A stretch of 64,000 nt of DNA. Source: JAJPKK01 sp963787675. GTDB lineage: Bacteria > Pseudomonadota > Alphaproteobacteria > Rhizobiales > Xanthobacteraceae. The stretch is taken from the NCBI GenBank assembly GCA_963787675.1, contig CAWBDV010000016.1:62001-126000 (forward strand), written 5' to 3'. Of this stretch, positions 16,548-23,738 are shown piece by piece. The position numbers and the translations under genes were made by a program. Under the pieces are notes generated by a model, which made no database searches, was not told the origin of the DNA, and saw only the letters and a list, made by a program, of their open reading frames with translations. Position 1 is the first letter of the stretch. The number at the start of each line of letters is the position of its first letter.

Positions 16548-17133
16548 GATCGTTCATTCGGAATGATGGTTCGAACTCGATTCGCCTATCGGGTACGAAC
16601 CAGATCACTGCGACCATCACGTAGAGCGCGATCGCAATCCAAACACTGACGAAGGCGAGGGGGATTGCAACGACGTAAGCCGCTAGCGAGAGCTTGCCTT
16701 TGATGTCGTGGCCGACGGCCTTGGCAAGCTGCGAATCATGTCCGTTCCGTGCGATCAGTGCCGCTTGCAGCAGCGTGTAACTGACCGCCGCCATGGCGAG
16801 GACGACCCCGTAGGCGGCGGTCGGCAGCGCCACGAAGCCAGCCTCGTCGATCCACCTGATGACGAATGGCACGAGGGACAGCCAGAACAGCAGCGCGAGG
16901 TTTGCCCACAACACCCAGCCATCGATCTGGCGGGTGGCATGCAGCATGTGGTGATGATTGTTCCAGAAGATCCCCACATTGATGAAGCTCAGTACATAAG
17001 CGAGCAGGATCGGCACGGTCGACCACAGCGCCGCGAAATCGGTGCTGTGCGGCACCTTTATCTCCAGAACCATGATGGTGATGATGATCGCGATCACGCC
17101 ATCGGTGAACGCTTCGAGCCGCCCCTTGCCCAT
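16543..17133 (-). CDS. TMEM175/DUF1211-family membrane protein (putative K+ channel)
   Basis: 196 residues from the ATG at 17133; a longer frame from 17217 would add a hydrophilic leader not typical of the family. The start fits because the first helix carries the family filter motif EAFTDGVIAIIITIMVLE right at the N-terminus. About five to six membrane segments follow, including NNHHHMLHATR between helices and LWANLALLFWLSLVPFV. Bacterial TMEM175 proteins form potassium-selective channels as tetramers. The last codons overlap an intergenic palindromic repeat. Confidence 0.8.
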   Translation of the reverse strand: MGKGRLEAFTDGVIAIIITIMVLEIKVPHSTDFAALWSTVPILLAYVLSFINVGIFWNNHHHMLHATRQIDGWVLWANLALLFWLSLVPFVIRWIDEAGFVALPTAAYGVVLAMAAVSYTLLQAALIARNGHDSQLAKAVGHDIKGKLSLAAYVVAIPLAFVSVWIAIALYVMVAVIWFVPDRRIEFEPSFRMNDP

Positions 17134-17227
17134 GATCGAATCCGCTTCGCGCGAGCCGTCGGCCCGCCCTGATTGAGGATGATACCGGATTGCGGCGCCG
17201 ACGCGCAGTTCGTCCATCAGCTACGGG

Positions 17228-17521
17228 CTATTGGCAGAGCTGCCGGCAGTTCTGCGGACACACCTGACCGGGCGCGCACGCCACGGCCGGCGAGCACTGC
17301 AAGGTGCAGGGCCGCGGCACCGGTGCCGGCGTTACCAAGGGAACCGATGGCGGAGGCGGAGGAACCACGAAAGTCGGCGGCATCGGCATCGGAGCCGGCA
17401 CCGTCGGCACTCGCATCGGGGGGAGGGGCTCCGGAACACGGATCTGCGCACGAAGCTGCGCCGGAAGTATCAATGCGACGATCATGACGGCGATCGTGAG
17501 TGCTGCGGCGAAGGTTCTCAT
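17228..17521 (-). CDS. Small secreted Pro-rich, Cys-rich protein
   Basis: 97 residues from the ATG at 17521, which opens a signal peptide (MRTFAAALTIAVMIVALILP, cleavage near LRAQ). The mature protein has a Pro/Val-rich middle (PPPPPSVPLV) and a C-terminal 30-residue knot with six cysteines (CTLQC, ACAPGQVC, NCRQLC), which suggests three disulfides in the periplasm or outside. The sequence class is common in Rhizobiales and has no assigned function. It precedes the TMEM175-like gene and follows the DUF3574 gene on the same strand. Confidence 0.6.
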   Translation of the reverse strand: MRTFAAALTIAVMIVALILPAQLRAQIRVPEPLPPMRVPTVPAPMPMPPTFVVPPPPPSVPLVTPAPVPRPCTLQCSPAVACAPGQVCPQNCRQLCQ

Positions 17522-17572
17522 GGGCAACTTCTCGCGATTGGCAAATGTAAGCATTGGTGGCGAAGCGGTCGC

Positions 17573-18031
17573 TCAAAACGTCGCGCACACGACCCGCGTG
17601 ATCACGCCGACGGATTGCTGGTGGAACTGCTGCTTGTAGGCCGTGACGATAGCACTGATCTTTTCGCGCGAGGCGATGTCGTCGGCGGTGACGACCATGA
17701 CCATTTTGCTCGGCTCGCGAACCACGCGCCCGTGCGGCTGATCCTGCCATTGGCCGTAGGCTTCGACGACGGTCAGCCCTTCCGGGAAGCGCGGCGTGAC
17801 TTCGCGGGCGAGGAATTTTGACCACGCGGGCTCGTTGACGCCAAGCCGCTTGCCGATGTTGCGGCTGAAGATCAATTCGGCCTGCATCATCGGCTGCTGC
17901 GGCGCAGGGCAGACCATTCCTTCCGCAGCCACGGCGCTCGCTGTTGCATAGAGCAGCAACGCTACCGCGCCGCCGGCCGCAGCCAGGCTACGGCGACGGA
18001 CGCAGAGCATGCCGGTAACGGGTCGCGCCAT
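17573..18031 (-). CDS. DUF3574-like exported protein
   Basis: 152 residues with an N-terminal signal (hydrophobic residues 15-33, cleavage near AVAAEG). The mature part follows the DUF3574 pattern: AELIFSRNIGKRLGV, EPAWSKFLAREVTPRFPEGLTVVEAYGQW, then a REPSKMV strand. The function of the family is unknown; it looks like a small ferredoxin-like fold protein. It lies 16 bases downstream of pntB on the same strand and could be the last gene of the transhydrogenase operon. Confidence 0.7.
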   Translation of the reverse strand: MARPVTGMLCVRRRSLAAAGGAVALLLYATASAVAAEGMVCPAPQQPMMQAELIFSRNIGKRLGVNEPAWSKFLAREVTPRFPEGLTVVEAYGQWQDQPHGRVVREPSKMVMVVTADDIASREKISAIVTAYKQQFHQQSVGVITRVVCATF

Positions 18032-18047
18032 CGCGCACTCCGGGCGA

Positions 18048-19448
18048 TTACGAGCCCAAGGCCTTCGCGATCTCCTCAGTCATCTTCTTGGCATCGCCCA
18101 GAAGCATCATGGTGTTGTCGCGATAGAACAGCGGATTGTCGATGCCGGCGTAGCCTGATGCCAGCGAGCGCTTGTTGAACATCACCGTGCCGGCCTTCCA
18201 CACCTGCAGCACCGGCATGCCGTAGATCGGCGATTTGGGATCGTCCTCGGCCGCGGGATTGGTGACGTCGTTGGCACCGATCACATAAGCGACATCTGTC
18301 TGGGCGAACTCGGAGTTGATGTCTTCGAGCTCGAACACCTCGTCATAGGGCACGTTCGCTTCCGCGAGCAGCACGTTCATGTGGCCAGGCATGCGGCCGG
18401 CAACCGGATGGATCGCGTATTTGACCTCGACACCTTCGGCCTTGAGGCGGTCCGCCATCTCGCGCAGCGCATGCTGCGCCTGCGCGACCGCCATGCCGTA
18501 CCCCGGCACGATGATGACCTTGCCGGCATTTTTCATGATGTAGGCCGCATCCTCGGCAGAGCCGAGCTTGACGGGCTTGGCCTCACCGCCGCTCGCGGGG
18601 CCCGCGACCTCGCCGCCGAAGCCGCCGAGGATCACCGAGATGAAGCTGCGGTTCATGCCTCTGCACATGATGTAGGAGAGGATCGCGCCCGACGAGCCGA
18701 CGAGCGCGCCGGTGATGATCAGCGCCGAGTTGCCGAGGGTGAAGCCGATGCCGGCGGCGGCCCATCCCGAATAAGAGTTCAGCATCGAGATCACGACCGG
18801 CATGTCGGCGCCGCCGATCGGAATGATGATGAGCACACCGAGCACGAGCGACAGCAGCACGATCAGCCAGAAATCGACGGCGCTTTGCGAAATCACGAAG
18901 CCGACAATGAAGAAGACGAGCAGTGCCGCGAGCACGATATTGATGACATGCCGCCACGGCAACATGATGGGGGCGCCGCTCATGCGCCCCGATAGCTTGA
19001 GAAACGCGATTATCGATCCGGTGAAAGTAATGGCGCCGATGGCGACGCCGATCGACATCTCGACATAGCTCGACCGATGCACTTCGTTAGCGACCCGGAT
19101 GCCGAACGCGACTGGGGCGTAGAACGCACCTGCCGCGACTAATACGGCCGCCATGCCGACGAGCGAGTGGAACGCGGCGACGAGCTCCGGCATCGATGTC
19201 ATCGGCACCCGGCGCGCCACCACCGCGCCGACGCCGCCGCCCGCGGCGAAGCCGACGACGACCAATGTCCAGGCGCCGAATCCCGACGGCGGATGGGACG
19301 CAAGCGTCGTTGCGACGGCGATCGCCATGCCGATCATGCCGAACAGGTTGCCGCGGCGGCTGGTTTCCGGATTCGACAGGCCCCGCAACGCAAGGATGAA
19401 GAGGACGCCGGCGACGAGATAGAGCAAGCCGGCAAGATCCGCGTTCAT
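18048..19448 (-). CDS. pntB: NAD(P) transhydrogenase subunit beta
   Basis: 466 residues. The N-terminal two thirds carry about nine membrane helices (domain II, proton channel), then the NADP(H)-binding domain III with VIIVPGYGMAVAQAQHALREM (GxGxxA/G fold), HPVAGRMPGHMNVLLAEA and DDPKSPIYGMP, all hallmarks of PntB. It couples hydride transfer from NADH to NADP+ with proton entry and supplies NADPH in the inner membrane. The ATG at 19448 follows GAGGG. It is the third pnt gene, about 50 bases after pntAB. Confidence 0.95.
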   Translation of the reverse strand: MNADLAGLLYLVAGVLFILALRGLSNPETSRRGNLFGMIGMAIAVATTLASHPPSGFGAWTLVVVGFAAGGGVGAVVARRVPMTSMPELVAAFHSLVGMAAVLVAAGAFYAPVAFGIRVANEVHRSSYVEMSIGVAIGAITFTGSIIAFLKLSGRMSGAPIMLPWRHVINIVLAALLVFFIVGFVISQSAVDFWLIVLLSLVLGVLIIIPIGGADMPVVISMLNSYSGWAAAGIGFTLGNSALIITGALVGSSGAILSYIMCRGMNRSFISVILGGFGGEVAGPASGGEAKPVKLGSAEDAAYIMKNAGKVIIVPGYGMAVAQAQHALREMADRLKAEGVEVKYAIHPVAGRMPGHMNVLLAEANVPYDEVFELEDINSEFAQTDVAYVIGANDVTNPAAEDDPKSPIYGMPVLQVWKAGTVMFNKRSLASGYAGIDNPLFYRDNTMMLLGDAKKMTEEIAKALGS

Positions 19449-19498
19449 GTGACCCTCATCTCCATCGCCCTCGCGGTATCAGCGCGTCGCTTGCCGGC

Positions 19499-19936
19499 TC
19501 ACTTCTTTTTCTTTTGATACATCGACAGCATGCGTTGCGTGACCAGGAAGCCGCCGAAGATGTTCACGGACGCAAACCCGAGCGCGACGAAGCCGAGGGC
19601 TCGCGCCAGGATCGGTCCCGAATCGTTGCCGGCGAGCGAAACGCCGACCGCAAGCAGCGCGCCGACCACGATCACCGAGGAGATCGCGTTCGTCACCGAC
19701 ATCAGCGGCGTGTGCAACGCCGGCGTCACCGACCACACCACGTAGTAGCCGACGAACACGGCGAGAACGAAGATCGAGAGCTGGAACACCAGCGGGTCGA
19801 CGGCGCCGCCGGTCGCCGCGTGGACGCTCGTCGCGGCGATGTCGGCGTAGCCTTGGGCGGCCTCGGCGGCCTGGCGCGCCACCTCGGCGGCATCGCGGGC
19901 GAGGTCGGCAGCTTCCTGGGCGCTCATCTGGGCCAT
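19499..19936 (-). CDS. pntAB: NAD(P) transhydrogenase subunit alpha, part 2
   Basis: 145 residues from ATG 19936 (GGGAG at a good spacing; ATG 19942 is too close to it). An Ala-rich amphipathic leader (residues 1-45) is followed by three to four membrane helices of domain II, including PLVFQLSIFVLAVFVGYYVVW and TPLMSVTNAISSVIVVGAL, and ends in Lys-rich YQKKKK. The split of alpha into soluble and membrane parts is usual in alphaproteobacteria. Eleven bases separate it from pntAA. Confidence 0.93.
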   Translation of the reverse strand: MAQMSAQEAADLARDAAEVARQAAEAAQGYADIAATSVHAATGGAVDPLVFQLSIFVLAVFVGYYVVWSVTPALHTPLMSVTNAISSVIVVGALLAVGVSLAGNDSGPILARALGFVALGFASVNIFGGFLVTQRMLSMYQKKKK

Positions 19937-19947
19937 CGGCATCTCCC

Positions 19948-21078
19948 TCAGGCGGCGGTCTTGGGCGCGAAGTTCGGGTGCACCACTGCACCGTCACGGG
20001 TCAGCACGGTGGCCTTGACGATGTCGTCATCCCAGTTGATTGCCAGCGCCTTGGTCTTCTTGTCGAACAGGACTTCCAGGAAGGCATAGAGATTGCGGGC
20101 ATAAAGGCTTGACGCTGAGGCAGCGAGCCGTGCGGGGCTGGTGTAGCCCACGATCTTGACGCCGTTCACTTCGGCGAGATGGCCGGGATTGGCCCCTTCC
20201 ACGTTGCCGCCCCGCTCGACCGCGAGATCGACGATGACCGAGCCCGGCCGCATTGACACGACCATCTCGCGGGAGATCAGGCGTGGCGCCGGGCGGCCGG
20301 GAATGAGGGCCGTGGTAATGACCACGTCCTGCTTCTTGATGTGCTCGGCAACGAGTGCCGCCTGCTTCGCCTGATAGTCCTTGGACATCTCCTTGGCGTA
20401 GCCGCCGGCGGTCTCGGCCTGTTTGAATTCCTCGTCCTCGACGGCGATGAACTTCGCGCCCAGGCTCTCGACCTGCTCCTTCGCGGCCGGCCGCACGTCG
20501 GTCGCCGTGACGATGGCGCCGAGCCGACGCGCCGTCGCGATCGCCTGCAAGCCGGCGACGCCTGCGCCCATCACGAACACCTTCGCGGCGGGCACCGTGC
20601 CGGCGGCTGTCATCATCATCGGAAAGGCACGGCCATACTCCGCGGACGCATCAATCACCGCGCGATAGCCTGCGAGATTGGCCTGCGAGGACAGCACGTC
20701 CATCGCCTGCGCGCGGGTGATGCGCGGCATCAGTTCCATGGCGAATGCGGTGACCCCGGCCCGCGCCATCGCCGCGAGGGCGGCATCATTGCCGTAAGGG
20801 TCCATGATCGCGATGACGATTGCGCCGCGCTTGTATCCCGCGAGTTCGGCCTCGTCCGGGCGGCGCACCTTCAGGATGATGTCGGCGTCCTTGAGGGCGT
20901 CATCGGTCACCGTGGCGCCAGCCGCCGTATAGTCCGCGTCAAGGATGCCGGACTTGATTCCGGCGCCGGGCTCGACGTCAACGTCGACCCCGAGGCCTTT
21001 CATCTTCTTAACGGTTTCCGCGGTGGCGGCGACCCGCGGTTCGGCCGGATCACGCTCCCGCGCAACGCTGATGCGCAT
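19948..21078 (-). CDS. pntAA: NAD(P) transhydrogenase subunit alpha, part 1 (NAD(H)-binding domain I)
   Basis: 376 residues, soluble domain I. The N-terminus MRISVARERDPAEPRVAATAE is the AlaDh/PNT signature. The Rossmann part VFVMGAGVAGLQAIATARRLGA binds NAD(H), and the mobile loop GYAKEMSKDYQAKQ and the RPAPRLIS segment are typical. It forms the transhydrogenase complex with pntAB and pntB. It is first of the three pnt genes and follows a short aa3 oxidase subunit IV gene on the same strand, an arrangement common in Rhizobiales. Confidence 0.95.
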   Translation of the reverse strand: MRISVARERDPAEPRVAATAETVKKMKGLGVDVDVEPGAGIKSGILDADYTAAGATVTDDALKDADIILKVRRPDEAELAGYKRGAIVIAIMDPYGNDAALAAMARAGVTAFAMELMPRITRAQAMDVLSSQANLAGYRAVIDASAEYGRAFPMMMTAAGTVPAAKVFVMGAGVAGLQAIATARRLGAIVTATDVRPAAKEQVESLGAKFIAVEDEEFKQAETAGGYAKEMSKDYQAKQAALVAEHIKKQDVVITTALIPGRPAPRLISREMVVSMRPGSVIVDLAVERGGNVEGANPGHLAEVNGVKIVGYTSPARLAASASSLYARNLYAFLEVLFDKKTKALAINWDDDIVKATVLTRDGAVVHPNFAPKTAA

Positions 21079-21123
21079 ACACGCCGTCTCCCATGAGTGG
21101 CGACGCCCCCGGTCGGTCGGATG

Positions 21124-21418
21124 TCAGCTGTAGGCTGCGTAGAGTAGCGTCAGTCCCGAGATCGCCACCATGATGAGGCTGGCGGCGCGCGAGCCGCTCC
21201 AGAGGCTATAGCCGGCCACGATGGTCGCGAGGATGATGATGGCAACGGCTGGCACCCAGTGGCCGAGAACGGCGCCGATGGTCAGGGCGAGCACGATATT
21301 GATGACGTGGAATGACCCGGCATAAACGACCTGCAAGAAGGACTCGTAAGTCGCCTCATGGGCCGGCAAGTCGTTGCCTTCCGCCGTCGCAATACTGAAG
21401 TTCTGCGTGTTCGGCCAT
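21124..21418 (-). CDS. aa3-type cytochrome c oxidase subunit IV, frameshifted near its start
   Basis: The body (HEATYESFLQVVYAGSFHV, then two hydrophobic segments) is the small subunit IV that alphaproteobacteria add to aa3 oxidases. The best start is ATG 21418, five bases after GGAGG, giving MAEHAELQY, which is the family N-terminus. After that the frame is wrong by one base: removing one A at 21391-21392 on the plus strand joins MAEHAELQY to ATAEGNDLPAHE and restores a 97-residue protein. As sequenced, the ATG frame ends after about 20 codons. The alternative in-frame start at 21447 gives an atypical leader. Stop at 21124. It is the likely first gene of the pnt operon. Confidence 0.75.
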
Positions 21419-21536
21419 TTAGTCCTCCAGCCCAGCCACGTCCTCAAGTTGGCTGGGGCTTAGCGCAATTGCGCGACAAGGGCAATGTGCAAGGGCATAA
21501 ACGGCAAGGTCAATCGCGCGAGGCGCGAAACCCCGA

Positions 21537-22907
21537 TCAGCCCTCGTGCGTATCGAGTTCGACGGCCGCGAGGGCTTTGCGCTGCCGCGCCGCCACGCGT
21601 TCGGTCGAGAACTTCCCGATCGCCTCATTGAACAGCCGGTAGAAGTTGAGCTTGGCGTCGAGATGGAGGAACACGGCGCCGAGGCCAATGGCCGCGCGGT
21701 CCATGAATACGAATTCCCGCGGCACCCGCACCGGCCCCTTTTCCTTGAGGGCGCGGTGGACGCGAAACGCCTCGCGCCGTCCGTACTCGGATGGCTTGAC
21801 GCCGTCGGCGACAGTGCGCTCGCGGTCATCGAGCAGCGGCGCATAGATGAAGCGCGCCCAGATGTTGAGGGTCTCGACCAGTTCGCGCGACAGCCTGCGG
21901 AAACCCCAGGTCTCGTAGGCATGCACCACGAGCGCCTCATCGCCCTTGAGGAGCCCGTGATAGAGGTCGACTACCCCGCCGACGAAACGCGATGGGAAGA
22001 TGCGGATGCAGCCATAGTCGAGAAGGTTGATGCCCTGCGGGCTGCCGTCTTCCATGAAGGCCGTGTAATTGCCGAGATGGGGGTCGCCGTGGATCACGCC
22101 GAAGCGGCTGAACGGCTGCCACCACGCCTTGAACATGGCGACGGCGATGCGGTTGCGGGCGGCGAGATCGTCGTGCTTGTGAAGCAGCAGCTTGTCGCCT
22201 TCGAGCCAGTCCAGGGTGAGGAGCCGGCCGGTGGAGAGCTCCGGCCATACTCGTGGCACCCGCACTTCCGGCGTCTCGGCGAGCATGTCGCGATAGAGCA
22301 TGACGTGCTTCGCCTCGCGCTTATAGTCGAGCTCCTCGCGGATGCGCTCGCCGACCTCGCCCGCGATTTCGGAGGTGTCGATCGCCGGATCCATCCGGCG
22401 GTGGATGGCGAACAGCCATTCGAGCTGCTTGAGGTCGGCCTCCACCGCCGACCGCATGTCGGGATATTGCAGCTTGCAGGCGAGCGCCGTGCCGTCATGG
22501 GCGCGCGCCCGATGGACCTGGCCAAGGGACGCGGCGGCGGCAGGCTTGTGCTCGAAGTTGGCGAAGCGCTGCTGCCAGTCCGGGCCGAGCTCCGCCATCA
22601 TGCGGCGTTTGACGAATGGCCATCCCATCGGCGGCGCATCGTTCTGCAGCCGGGCAAGCTCGACGGCGTATTCGGGCGGGAGGAGGTCGGGCACAGTCGC
22701 CATCAACTGGGCGACCTTCATCAGCGGACCCTTGAGCCCGCCAAGCGTTGCCGCCAGCGCCGCCGCGCCGCGGGCGCGATCGCGGTCCATGCCGAGGAGC
22801 CGGTTGGCGGCGATACGCGCGGCAAGGCCGCCCATGTTGGTGCCGACCCGGGCATAGCGGGCCGCACGGGCGGAAAACCGGTTTGCTTCAGTATCGCGTG
22901 GGGGCAA
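21537..22907 (-). CDS. ABC1/UbiB (AarF) family atypical kinase
   Basis: 456 residues starting with TTG at 22907 (CTGAGG upstream); the N-terminus TEANRFSARAARYARVG is the family pattern, so the TTG is credible. Features: a KxGQ-like motif reading GPLMKVAQLMA, the Ala-rich nucleotide loop AAAASLGQVHRA, the ion-pair Lys in ALACKLQYPDM, the catalytic region GVIHGDPHLGNYTAF and a DFG-equivalent NLLDYGC. UbiB-family proteins are ATPases linked to ubiquinone assembly and lipid extraction; this paralogue lacks the C-terminal membrane helices of UbiB itself, so it is probably a soluble ABC1 member of unknown target. Confidence 0.85.
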   Translation of the reverse strand: MPPRDTEANRFSARAARYARVGTNMGGLAARIAANRLLGMDRDRARGAAALAATLGGLKGPLMKVAQLMATVPDLLPPEYAVELARLQNDAPPMGWPFVKRRMMAELGPDWQQRFANFEHKPAAAASLGQVHRARAHDGTALACKLQYPDMRSAVEADLKQLEWLFAIHRRMDPAIDTSEIAGEVGERIREELDYKREAKHVMLYRDMLAETPEVRVPRVWPELSTGRLLTLDWLEGDKLLLHKHDDLAARNRIAVAMFKAWWQPFSRFGVIHGDPHLGNYTAFMEDGSPQGINLLDYGCIRIFPSRFVGGVVDLYHGLLKGDEALVVHAYETWGFRRLSRELVETLNIWARFIYAPLLDDRERTVADGVKPSEYGRREAFRVHRALKEKGPVRVPREFVFMDRAAIGLGAVFLHLDAKLNFYRLFNEAIGKFSTERVAARQRKALAAVELDTHEG

Positions 22908-23012
22908 TCGTACGCCTCAGTCTGCCGGCGCTGCGCGGGTTTGCGCGGGTCGCCAACGATCTATGCCCAAAGTCTCCGAAATGAAGAGCGGCATCAAGCC
23001 TTCGGCCAATTA

Positions 23013-23402
23013 TCACGGATCCAGCGGACGAGACTTCTCCTCGCTCACTTCACCGGCGGCAAGCGCGATGATCATGGCCGCGGCCTCGGGTTCTGGCACG
23101 ACAAAATCAATGTCATTGACACCGAGGAAAGTGTAGATTGCCAGCAAAGCTGTGCGCTTGTTGCCGTCAACGAACGGATGGTTGCGGGCTATGCCGAAGC
23201 CGTAAGCCGCCGCCAGGTCGGCAACATCGGGCTTCTCATATGCCCATTTGTTTTGAGGACGGCTGAGCGCAGATTCGAGCAGTGCGCGATCGCGGAGCCC
23301 GTCCGAACCCCCATGGATGGACAGCTGTTCGTCGTGAATCGCGATGACAATCTCGACCGTCAGCCAGAACGGCTCTTCATTTGGCAAGTTCGGCGAGGGC
23401 AT
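23013..23402 (-). CDS. doc: Doc/death-on-curing family toxin (Fic fold)
   Basis: 129 residues. It carries the Fic/Doc core HPFVDGNKRTALLAIYTFL and the N-terminal IHDEQLSIHGGSDGLRDRAL that precedes it in Doc proteins. Doc phosphorylates EF-Tu and stops translation. The ATG at 23402 overlaps the antitoxin gene by 26 bases, so the two are cotranscribed and probably translationally coupled. The active-site His, Asp, Asn and Lys of HxFx(D)GNK are all present, so the toxin looks intact. Confidence 0.85.
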   Translation of the reverse strand: MPSPNLPNEEPFWLTVEIVIAIHDEQLSIHGGSDGLRDRALLESALSRPQNKWAYEKPDVADLAAAYGFGIARNHPFVDGNKRTALLAIYTFLGVNDIDFVVPEPEAAAMIIALAAGEVSEEKSRPLDP

Positions 23403-23649
23403 TTCGATAGATCTTCATTCCACGCCGAGCGACCTCCATCGCCTTCTCGAATTGCGGATCGTAGGGGGTAAACCGCAGGCCGCCATCTGCGGTAACGGTC
23501 GCATAGAATTCATCGCCGGCACTCAGGTTCAGTCGAGCCATGATTTCCTTCGGCAAGATCACGCCTGTTGAATTGCCGATCTTCTTCAGCTGCACCTTGC
23601 CGATAACCTGACTTTTGGGGTCGCGGACTATTTTCTTATGAGCGGTCAT
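23377..23649 (-). CDS. AbrB/MazE-type antitoxin paired with Doc
   Basis: 90 residues. The swapped-hairpin AbrB domain is VQLKKIGNSTGVILPKEIMARL followed by NLSAGDEFYATV, the pattern of SpoVT/AbrB DNA-binding antitoxins. A C-terminal helix (EKAMEVARRGMKIYRNALAE) would bind the toxin. The ATG at 23649 is preceded by GAGAAAGG. Doc is classically paired with Phd, but AbrB-Doc pairs are also known. It probably represses its own operon through the palindrome 11 bases upstream of its start. Confidence 0.85.
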   Translation of the reverse strand: MTAHKKIVRDPKSQVIGKVQLKKIGNSTGVILPKEIMARLNLSAGDEFYATVTADGGLRFTPYDPQFEKAMEVARRGMKIYRNALAELAK

Positions 23650-23659
23650 GAGCCTTTCT

Positions 23660-23682
23660 CCGTTATACGAATTGTATAACGG
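23660..23682 (-). promoter_or_regulatory. Palindromic operator upstream of the AbrB-Doc operon
   Basis: CCGTTATAC (23660-23668), a five-base spacer GAATT, and GTATAACGG (23674-23682): two perfect 9-base arms, 11 bases before the antitoxin start codon. The AT-rich core also looks like a -10 element (TATAAC). Position and symmetry fit an autoregulatory operator bound by the AbrB-like dimer. That use is inference; the symmetry is seen. Confidence 0.7.
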
Positions 23683-23738
23683 ATCAGTCTCTCAAGTTCA
23701 ACAAATGTATTACATCGGCCGCTCGTTGGGACGTGCAA

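Noticed and set aside
21546..23471. 641-codon plus-strand open frame opposite the UbiB-like and Doc genes
   Set aside because: Covers the antisense of two genes with intact motifs; no domain, no ribosome site; a GC-rich shadow.
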